From Amyelois transitella (Eukaryota > Arthropoda > Insecta > Lepidoptera > Pyralidae): DNA of 64,000 nt. The position numbers and the translations under genes are program-made. The stretch covers positions 2,385,001 to 2,449,000 of the forward strand of contig NC_083508.1 in assembly GCF_032362555.1 (NCBI RefSeq). The letters run 5' to 3'. Below, piece after piece: positions 47,774-57,800 of the stretch. The notes below the pieces were generated by a model, which saw only the letters and a list, made by a program, of their open reading frames with translations, searched no databases and had not been told where the DNA came from. The number at the start of each line of letters is the position of its first letter. Position 1 is the first letter of the stretch.

Positions 47774-47810
47774 TTTTTACCGGGATGAGATACCTTCGTC
47801 CCGGTAAAAA
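47774..47810. repeat. 12-bp hairpin with 13-nt loop
   Basis: TTTTTACCGGGA (47774-47785) pairs with TCCCGGTAAAAA (47799-47810). No T-rich terminator context of its own is needed in a eukaryote, so it is probably repeat debris. Confidence 0.6.
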
Positions 47811-47922
47811 TTTACATAGGTACCTATATATATATGTATATTATGTGGCGGCATCTCTACGACACAAATCACAATAACCAACCACATTGACAATATAATA
47901 CCTAAAGATTTCCCGGATCGGA

Positions 47923-47982
47923 GCAGATCCGAACATGATATGTCGGAGGTTGTATCCTCCGACATATCATGTTTGGATCTGC
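47923..47982. repeat. 27-bp fold-back with 6-nt loop
   Basis: The arms 47923-47949 and 47956-47982 pair at 26 of 27 positions (core ACATGATATGTCGGAGG) around TTGTAT. A dispersed repeat begins about seven bases after the right arm. Confidence 0.9.
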
Positions 47983-47988
47983 GGCTCG

Positions 47989-48062
47989 CCAAGCATGACA
48001 CCTAGCCTGGAGGAAGATCTTCCCTTTGGTGGCGGTCAAGCCCTAATCATCAGTCCCGCCCG
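47989..48062 (+). repeat. Dispersed repeat with CCTAGCCTGG block
   Basis: The blocks AAGCATGACACCTAGCCTGG, GGAAGATCTTCC and GGCGGTCAAGCCCTAATCAT recur in diverged form at about 45681-45750 and 55515-55585. The family is unknown to me. Confidence 0.6.
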
Positions 48063-48499
48063 CGACTTCTTTCTCCGTAAAAGTTCTCTACCAATCTTTT
48101 ATCCCCACTTTTAATAATTATGCCCCTTTTTCGCCAGTTCAACTTTATCTCTGCGTCAAGTTTCAAAGATGTGAAAACTTAACATTTACATTATTAATTT
48201 TAATAGTTGGATTGATTCAAAATTTCAAATACAATCGACTGTCAAACCATGGTTCCATGGCAAGAAAAATTAAAAAAATAGTGTCATAGACCATAGACTT
48301 TTAAAAAAAAAATTGGCATCCTGCGCCATTGTAGTTCTTTTCTCTATACCCGTCGTCATATGGCGTGCAGTGAGATTCGCGTTCGTCCGCCATATTAAAT
48401 GAAATCAATAAAATAAGACAAAATGTCGCCTTACTAAAGTGAGTTATTAAATCCACTAACATCTCGTTTTGGTGTGATTAAATCATCAAGAGGATTACG

Positions 48500-49669
48500 A
48501 TGGAGAATTCCTACGGTGTGGGAGTTGATAACAGATACGCTCTTTTTTTGGACGATGAGTCCGATCCTCTTGATGCGTTAAAAGCGCGAGAGCAGGCTAA
48601 AGAGCAGAAAAAGAAGACCAAAGATGCCGAAAAGGAGAACAAAGGCAAGCCTGAAACAAAACCTAAGGCTGGCATTACTACTGCCAGGAAAGGTATCAAG
48701 GAAACGCAAAATGTGAAATCACAAGAAAATAAGAATGGCGAACAACAAAAGGGCAAGGGTCCTGCTCGACCTAACGAGAGAAACTCTGAACGTCCGCCTC
48801 CGCGGCGTCGTGAGGATCGGCCTCAAAACGGATCCGCCGAGAACAAGGATGGTGCCCCGAGACCCCCGAGGCGTGAGTTCAGCGACCGCAGGCCTAATTA
48901 CGAGCGGCGCAATTTCAGCGATAATCCTGATGGAGCCGAGCGTCGGGGACCAAGACCGCCGCGTGAACCCCGGGATGGACAGCGCGGGCCGCGTCCAGGC
49001 TACGACAACCGTGGGAAGCGAGAATTCGACAGGAGATCCGGCTCCGACAAGACTGGCGTGAAACCGGTGGACAAGCGCGACGGTGGCGGCTCTCACAACT
49101 GGGGGACGCTGAAAGATGATATCGACGAGTTGAACAAAACTGGCTCCGAAGGTGAGGTGGTAGAGGAGAAGGTGGGCGATGCGGCTGGCGCTGGCGATGG
49201 ACAGCAGCAGCCGGAGGCTGAACGTGCCGCTCCCGCTGAGGAGGAACCGCGTGAGTTGACGCTGGACGAGTATAAGGCTCTGCGGAACGCCCAGCGTACT
49301 GCACCTCAATATAACCTACGCAAGGCTGGGGAAGGTGAAGATCTCAGTCAGTGGAAGAATTTGGTTATGCTGGAGAAGAAGAAAGAAGGAGGTGAAGATG
49401 ATGACTCTGATGAGGAATATGACATTGCCGACTTCCCACAGAGGGTTGGTCGTCAGAAGCGTGTGCTCGGAATCGAGTTCACATTTAACGATACTGCTCG
49501 TCGCGGAGGCACAGGTACACGTGGTCGCGGTCGCGGGCGCGGAGGCCGAGGCGGCAGAGTAGGAGGCCCGCCTCGCGAGGAGATGCCTGTGGAGGAACGC
49601 CCGCAGCCCCGTCAGCAGGTCGCACCTCCCAAGGTGGATGACAACAAAGATTTTCCCTCTCTTGGATAA
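48500..49669 (+). CDS. vig: vig / SERBP1-type RNA-binding protein
   Basis: A single open frame of 389 residues with no intron. Family hallmarks are the N-terminal NRYALFLDDESDPLDAL (11-27), a long basic and Arg/Pro-rich stretch (about 85-180), NWGTLKDDIDELN (200-212), ELTLDEYKALRNAQ (252-265) followed by YNLRKAGEGEDLSQWKNL, and a C-terminal RGG box (RGRGRGRGGRGGR, 341-353). The end KDFPSLG is also typical. Human SERBP1 and HABP4 and fly vig bind RNA and ribosomes; SERBP1-family proteins clamp idle 80S ribosomes together with eEF2, and fly vig co-purifies with RISC. The protein should be cytoplasmic and largely disordered. Its GC content is well above that of the flanks. Vertebrate SERBP1 is split by many introns, so the single-exon coding region is notable. 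Convergent with Hecw. Confidence 0.95.
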   Translation: MENSYGVGVDNRYALFLDDESDPLDALKAREQAKEQKKKTKDAEKENKGKPETKPKAGITTARKGIKETQNVKSQENKNGEQQKGKGPARPNERNSERPPPRRREDRPQNGSAENKDGAPRPPRREFSDRRPNYERRNFSDNPDGAERRGPRPPREPRDGQRGPRPGYDNRGKREFDRRSGSDKTGVKPVDKRDGGGSHNWGTLKDDIDELNKTGSEGEVVEEKVGDAAGAGDGQQQPEAERAAPAEEEPRELTLDEYKALRNAQRTAPQYNLRKAGEGEDLSQWKNLVMLEKKKEGGEDDDSDEEYDIADFPQRVGRQKRVLGIEFTFNDTARRGGTGTRGRGRGRGGRGGRVGGPPREEMPVEERPQPRQQVAPPKVDDNKDFPSLG

Positions 49670-51889
49670 ACAACTCATGGAGCCATCGCTCATCTCCCTT
49701 TTGAAAGTATGATAGAAATACAAATTAAATATTGTATGTACCGTTATTTTTGAAGTAAATATACAAAATATTTACACAAGTGTGTATTATATTAAATTGA
49801 TTTTTGTCAGTTTTAATGTTGGTATCATCTTATCTGCAAATCAAAGGGTTTGCTTTCAGTTATTCGTGTGATATGGGGTTCGCTGTCCTTGTGTCATGTA
49901 GGATTTTGCCTGAGGGGGAGGATATATTTTTAAGTTTTTATTCTGATAAACAGCTACAATAATGCATACGAATATGACCGTAGCTTTTATGATATTGTAA
50001 TCACATCAGCTTATGATTAACTCTAGTAAGGTTTTTAACTTACAGACTGTGACAAACTTTAATGAACTAACTCCGTCACAACTTAGTGTAGAACATTTGT
50101 GAAAGGTAACACTTGTTGCATTTTATATCATGAGTTTGTGTTGACAAATTCAGACTTTGGGAACTGTAAATAGTTATATATGTTTAAACGATAAGGTCTT
50201 AACAAAGTTGATTTTGTTTTGTTGTTACACAAACTTCTGAAAATAAACATTTTGTAAGTGTGAATCATTCTTCATTATTTTCTTAATATATTTACTTAAC
50301 CTCTTTTCATAGAAGTTTCGTAGTATATCATGGGTGCCTCCCCCTGATAATAATGTAGTCTTAGCTGGCCAGCATTTGGGGAGAATTAGGTTGTATCAAA
50401 TTTCTTTCATGCTGTAACCAGCATTTGAATAAATAAAACCACAGTGTATTTGTAAGTAATAATGTATATTGACACATTTCATCACTCGCACAAAACAATT
50501 TAAAATTTACACAATAATAATAATACACAAATTTATTAAATATTCAACATAATAGAACTATATTACTTACAAAAATAAACATGTCAGTATGAATATGCAA
50601 TAAATAATGTATTTACAGTACGAAAATAAAAGTTAAATACCTAGGTAGAAAGGTAATTTGTCTGTAGGTGCTAGTTCATATCTAGCATTTGTAAAAGGTA
50701 TATGTTGTACCTACCTTTATTTCCAATAGGGTATAAATTCTTTTTTACTGAATTTTTGGCAAACAAAATCTAGAAAGTCAAATGATATGGACAAAGCACC
50801 TGGACAACTATAAGTGATATTTACAGGCTCGTTAACTATGTGAGTGTATAATTAGAATCACAATAAATTAGTGGCGAACTTTGTATAAGAGGTTCTCTTC
50901 TAGTACTTAGAAATACAAATGGAAGATAATACTGGTGGTAATAAAACCAGTTTTCCAGAATAACTGGTCGCAATTATAGTATAAATTAGATTTTAATAGA
51001 TCAGCTTGATAGCAGATGAGGCGTAGCATCAACCTACAAATATTGTTGAAAATAGTTGTTTAGCATGTCCAGCAATAATGAATAACCAATAATACTGTTT
51101 TTGATCGGAAATATTTTCATATCGTTTTTAATTAAACAAATAAATATAGTCTTGATTTCATTACATTTTAAGTTAACAATACAGTTCCTAGTAGCGAGAT
51201 AAACTTATTCAATATGTTGTATATATCATATCTAGTTGTCAAAAGGTTACATTACATAAATTAGTGACGTAAAGCGTACTATCTAATAAACATGGGATTC
51301 GAATCCCGTTTCACAGCCACAATATACTTCAATTACAATAAAAGCGTTAATAAAGTACAAACCTCATACATAGGAAGTGGCTACTAGGTAAACAGTAATT
51401 TAGTAGAGGCACATCTAAATACACTTATTGTTCTCCTAACTATAATATTACATCTATCTTTGTTTCCCCTTCTACGCTATCAATTGACTATTATTTACAT
51501 TGACAACAGAATTAATCACGATTATTTACACCGGCCAGTGCATTTTGAATACGCATCTATAGAACAATGACCTTATAGATAATTGTTATCGGTACAATTG
51601 AAACTTTCACAGTTATACAGTACTAATAATAAACGGCGCGTTAAGACTTCCATTATTATAACCTTTATCAGCCATCAAAGTGGTCTAATATTGCTATCTT
51701 TTATAGTCGATAACAAATAAAAGTGCAACTGTTTCTTCCCCCATTTTAGCTGGTTTCAATTAGTAGGTTTAGATACTTCATTCTACTCATACTCTTGAGT
51801 ATCAAGGCAAATTAATTATCGAAGTTTCGGCTTAAACGTTCCTCTAGAAGTTTCCAAAGCAGATGATTTCTAAAGGGTCGCGTAGTTCA
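49670..51889. other. Tail-to-tail 3' flanks of vig and Hecw
   Basis: The vig 3' UTR probably runs to about 50.26 kb (AATAAA at 50242-50247), with a further AATAAA cluster near 50428-50438. On the other strand, a possible Hecw poly(A) signal is TTTATT at 50532-50537, giving a 3' UTR of about 1.35 kb if used. No other gene is seen. Confidence 0.5.
50242..50247 (+). terminator. Likely vig polyadenylation signal AATAAA
   Basis: This canonical hexamer lies about 570 bases after the stop codon and is followed by a TTTTGTAAGTGTG stretch. An ATTAAA near 49790 is an earlier alternative. Confidence 0.55.
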
Positions 51890-54800
51890 TTATTCGATGC
51901 CAAACGTGTTGGTTTCTTCAACAGCTAGTAGCAACTTCTCGTGTAGAAGTTGTGGGGTGGGGTAGGGCGGTAAGTCGAGGCGGTTGAAGCACGTGTGTGC
52001 CCTGGGGAGCGACTCGACGCGTCCCCAGCGCTCGATGCAGAAGCGCCGCGGGCCGGTGGAGCCCCGCAGCGCTGAGAAACCTTCGTACGGGATCGATGAG
52101 GTGCCCGTCACGAACTGGACTAGTCGGAGACGTTGCTCGTTGCTAAACCTGAAAAGAAATCATGGATTGAAACACCTACTTGTAATCAGATCTTGTCTTG
52201 TCCATTACAAATAACTTTCTAAACTACAAATTCATTTCTTGAATAAAATCTTCAATGATATGTCTTTGAGGACTTGCAGAAAAATAGCGGAAAAATCTGA
52301 AAAAGAATCCTGGGTGGCGTGATGGCTCGTCAAAGATGGCCATTGTATTACGGTATGTAGTGTAGCAATTTTGTAACAAGTAGCTCATTTTATTTACGGT
52401 TAAAACCTTTATAATATTTTGAAGGAAAAACGCTTCTTATTGTCTTTCAAAAAATTCAAAAATAATTTCTCCTTTTCAAACAAATCTTTTGTGTTTGATT
52501 TGAATAGAAAGAATATCGCGTTTTATTTCATCGAGTCTCACCTATCGATAGCCTGCCAGAACCACACGATGACCGGATGAGCGTCGTGGTACCCGCCGCG
52601 GTACTCCGTGTTGTTCCGCCAGTCCGCCACGTCCAACTCCGGAGCGCCCGCTATCACCAACTCCAATTCTCTAGCGTCGAAGGCCGCCACCAGGCGAGGG
52701 TCCACTACCTGAACAACAAATGATTCTAACTGTAGTTTGTATACACTTTTTGTTAGTACAATTATTTTCGTCTTTGTAAATATTTATGGCTTTCGTAATA
52801 AATACTTTTTTTTCTAAGATTTTATGGATCGGAAAGCATGTTTAAGACGTAAGATGGCATTCACATTGTGGTGTGATGCGATGGTGCGTAGTGCCATGCA
52901 ACCTTAATTGGTAGGTATAGGTAGGAAATAGTTTGCATAACATATGCTGAATCAATAAAACCGATTGATGGTAAGTCCATCCATAATAATATTATTAAAC
53001 GTGAAAGTCTTGTCTATTTTAATAAACAGGAATTTTAGTTTCAACGCGGAAGCTGCGGAAATAAAGCTAATTGATGATGAAGCATAGGAACTTGCGATGA
53101 ACTATTTTCGCAGATTTTACTTGTTATGACAGATTGTCAAGGTAGCCAATATATTGACACAGCTGAAGGCTGAATTTCGCATAAATTTGGTATTCCGAAA
53201 TTTTTTATAATGTAAGAAGTACAATATTCTGAAAATGACTACCTACACGACCAAAACATTGGGAAATTGTTATTTCTACATAAGCGTAGTCGGTTTGAAA
53301 CCCATGTGAAAAGGCAGCGTGCTACACACGTGGTTAACCTTATCTGCCGCAAGTTTGGCGCGGTGATAAACATTGAGATAGTGACTCACACAGCACATGG
53401 TCACCGCCTACTCAAACAGTATTCTTTGTCGTCATTTGACAGCGGAAGTTCCACACGATTACTTATTATTTTCTACAGTAAACCTACTATAAACCGCGGG
53501 AATTTAAATTTCCTTACAAATTGCGCGTTAGGATTTCGTCATGTTAGGTAGGTTGGATCAATATCCATCCGTCCATACAATTTAAAAGTGGGATTGTTAT
53601 TTTGTTTGCTTGCAAAACTTCAACCGATAAAACCACTGTACCGATCTTTATGAAGTTTTCACACAGGTATAGTGGGAGTTACCTACGAAAAACGACATTA
53701 TTGCGTTACATTTGACGCAGGCGAAAATTTTTCTTGTCGAGTAGGTAAATCATCTGATTTTTTCTACATTTCTTGAACCGTTAACTGTGGAGATTTAAAA
53801 TTTATTTATTTAATTAACGACAAAAATATTGAAAGTTTCAGTTTCAATATTCAATTGATGAAGCCGAGTAAATTTTGAACAGAAGTGTGCAAAGATCATG
53901 ACAAGTGGAATGATGTAGTCTGCCTTCCCCGGAAAAGATTTAGAAAGTTATTTTATGTAAAGGCATATTAAGACTACCTCTTACTGCAGTGCAGTAGTGT
54001 TTTCGTCTTTTAGACCTGAGGTCCTGGGTTCGATCCACAGTCAAATCAAGATGGACAAACATCCTTTCAAATTTATATGCAAACATGAAATCAAATCCCT
54101 TTCCCGGAGAAGGACAGAGACTACAACGACTTGCCACGATGCCTGAATACTTCTTTCACTTCAGCCCTTTTAAGGCTCGGTAATGAAAAGTGAATGTCAA
54201 AAATACATATTTATGTGTAGGCAACCTGTGCTAACCGTTGCTTTGGCGTATACCAAGAAGGTTGCCTACATTAAGTAACAATGATGATACGTTAACCCCT
54301 CGTGCACGAATCCAACTCGCATTTGGTCAGTTTTTTTATATTTATATCTTCATGCCGTTTTGCCGTGTGGTTCCCGGCACCAGTACAAAAAAGAATAGGA
54401 CCACTCCATCTCTTTCCCATGGATGTCGTAAAAGGCGACTAAGGAATAGGCTTATAAACTTGAGATTCTTTTTTAGGAGGCTAGAAACCTGTCACTATTT
54501 GAATCTCAATTCTAGCATTGAGCCAAATAGCTGAGCGTGGCCATTCAGTCTTTTCAAGACTGTTGGCTCTGTCTATCCCGCAAGGGATATAGACGTGACC
54601 ATATGTATGTATGTATGTATATCTTCATTTTGAGTTCTCACCTCATGGAACCCGCGCACGAGCCACTCCGTCTGCTCGGCGACCCCTCTCTCCACCCTCC
54701 AGCGCACCACTCTCTCCAGGTACTCCTTCTTGTTGCGCTCCGTCACAGCCAAATCTCGGCCTCCCGGTTTCAATTCCCTGTCAAGAACACGACCGTCCGC

Positions 54801-57800
54801 TAAGCGTTCTGACACTGCGAATGTTAGTTCCAGCGAAGACACGCAGCGGGCACTCTGGAATAGAACAAAAATCACAATTAGTTGCATGAACACTAAGATT
54901 TAGTTTGCCAGGCATCTGAACACTGAAAACTGCTAGAATTTTTTGCAAATAGTCTGAATTGTGCTGATGCATATTATAAATAAAGAGAAAAGATTCGTAT
55001 TTATGTATCTTTGTAACGAATTAACTCGAAAAACTACTTAATTGATTTTCACGAAATATGTATTTTTTTTCTGGAATTTTCTACGGGTGTAAAGCCCCGC
55101 GTGCAGAAGCTGGCGCTAGAAGTATGTTTATATAGAAATCGCGTCTTTACATGAGTAGAGACTACATGTTTCCACTTGCCACGATCCCAACTTACTCCGT
55201 TAGCAAGCAAACGCGAGAACAGCGCCCTCCCCTTGGTTCAACGATATCCAGAAGGTTGGTAGAGCCATGGATGGTGTTGGTGGTGATAGATCTCTGCATT
55301 CTTCTTTCGTTTCGTCCACATTCACTCTTTTCATGCAAGCTCGTCGGTGAAGAATACTCTTGACCAGATCAATTTCAAAACAATAGACATGTGGCGACGT
55401 CATTAACGTCACTCACACAACATATGTCAATCACAGCGAAAAATGTGACGCTCTCAGTCAATAGCAGAGAAGAGTCTAAATCGCGCAAGCAAAGATTTCA
55501 CGGATTGCGCTAGGTCAGGCACAACACCTGGCCTGGCGGAAATTCATTCATTGTGGCGGTCGAGCCCGAATCATCGCTCCCGGTACAGACATAACAGGAT
55601 TAACAAAGCAGCTGCTTATATCGTTAATGTTGTTACCTAAGTCCGCCTTTGCTCAACATATTGTATTTTTTTATGTTTCTACCAGTTACTTTTGAAATTT
55701 TGTTATGAGCAATAAAGATAATTGGTATTGTACCTCATCAAAAAAGCTACTGAGTCTACCATGGTCCAGTGTACTCGCAACGTCTGTCGTCAACGCACTG
55801 AGAGAACAATCCACGAGAAAGAATACGACCCGCCGAACACCTGTACCTCATCTGCGCAACCACGACCACTCTGCCAACAGTGTACCTCTAAGAAGAAGAA
55901 GTATTGTACCTGCAACCAGCGCAAGGAGGCGGCGAACTGCGCGTCCAGCGCGTCCACGTCCTCGAGCGCGGGCGGCAGGCGCAGCAGCGCGCGGTACAGC
56001 GCGCGCGTGAACCACGCCTCCAGCAGGTAGCCGTGCACCAGCGCGAGCCCCAGCACGCGCCCGGAGAATCTGAACCTGGGGGGTAACTCACTTATTTAAC
56101 ACGTAGCCTGCCATAGTACATTTGCTAATACAAAGTTTACCATTTGCGTCATTACATCACAAAAACATTAGCAACCTGGCTTGAAGATGCATCAAATAGC
56201 ACACAAACCAGGAAGCTAAAGAAAAATCCATTTTACTCAAAGGAAAAACAAACCTAAAGTGAAACAAATAAAAAAAATAAAACAATAAATACAAAGATTA
56301 TATACCTGTCAGTCACCGGTGACTGACATGGCAGTCTATGTGTTAATAACAGGATTTGTATAATTTAGTGTAAAGAATTCCTTTAATGTACCTACATAAT
56401 TCACTAAAGAGTCGTGTACTGGATTTTCTTACATTAGTACTAATCGTTGCTCTTATAATTGGGGAAATTATAGCAGGAAACTCGAGCAATTCTGATATAG
56501 TTTACAATTATGGCTACTAGATGGCGACACATTTAAGTTTACTAATTATCAAGAAATACTTATTTTTAATTATTAAAACTAAACTCTAAACTGGAGTAGA
56601 AAACAGTAGAAAAATCTAAAACAACCTACAAAAAAGCCACGTCCATTAATAAACAAACTAGTGACGTCCATTTCGCGTCACTTATCACGTATCGCTTTAC
56701 TTTTTTCAATACAATTTATATTTTTTCCTTGTTTTTGTGTTTTTGTGTGCAATGTTTGGTAACGCGATATTCGTGGTTGCCATACGATACGTCACTTCTG
56801 TATGGTGTGCGCAAGCGCCGGAACCGGCGCGCTAAATATAGAGCGGCCACGCGTTTATTAATATGACGGATTTTATGACAGCATTCATAATAAAAACAAG
56901 AAAATTTACTACATTTTGAATGTAGTGTCGCCAGTTTGATTCGAGTTGGTTTAAGCTTAGGTAAATTTTGTTAAACTTAATTTAGAGAATTACTATTTTG
57001 TTTTTGGTGGTTTTTAATATGTGTTATAAAAACGCCTTAAATAAATAAATAAGAATACGATTTTCCCGCGTCCTACATAATTCCCGATTACACTTTCAAT
57101 AGTTCACATTACTGATTAATGATGCGATTATCGGATACTAAAGCCTATTATGACATTTATAGAAATACCATATTCCTATATTAAGTGCTGAGTCAATTTT
57201 TTTTTCGTTTTCTCTATAATTATTTTATATAATTTTTTTACTTAGGTCTGTCATACTCTACCGGAAATGGCACTTCTAATCACATGTCACATAATGCGAC
57301 ACCTCATTAGTTATCGCAATTTCAATGCGTTTAATTATTATTAATACATAATTGAAAAACCTGTTGCATGTTTACCCAACAAATTATAAACAACAATACA
57401 AATTCACGCAAGTATATTTATTTAATTCATGTAACTATTAGCGAATGACGTTAATATATCTGCAAACGACATAATAATTTTCCGTATCCATTGCATAAAC
57501 TCATCACATCGCGCTGTCAACATCTTTGCAAACATAATGACGCGCGTTTTACCGGTAATGTATGATAATTACTGACAGGTTACCGGTCGTAATAAGTTGT
57601 TATTATTTATTGATCTTCAGGAAGCGAGTAAAACAAAGACTTTAGTGTGAAAACATAAAAGTAATACGCTCGTACGTTATGCCGAAGACACAAAGTACAT
57701 TTATTGTCAGCTTTCAATGAACTTAATCTGTATGAAAAATATTTGCCGTACATTTTCAGACAGGTCTTTAGTTTAGAGGCAAAGTTTCCCCAGTTTACAG

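Larger units (their letters stand above)
47302..48499. other. Intergenic region between glutamine synthetase and vig
   Basis: It holds the synthetase 3' flank and the vig promoter and 5' UTR. Two hairpins (47774-47810 and 47923-47982) and a dispersed repeat (47989-48062) sit in the middle. The vig transcript probably starts in 48340-48400, near a TTCTTTTCTCTATACCCGTC pyrimidine-rich stretch. An upstream ATG at 48423 opens only four codons before a stop (48435-48437). Confidence 0.5.

Noticed and set aside
48719-49723. Minus-strand and shifted frames over vig, up to 196 codons
   Set aside because: They are shadows of the GC-rich vig coding sequence, low in complexity and with no family match.
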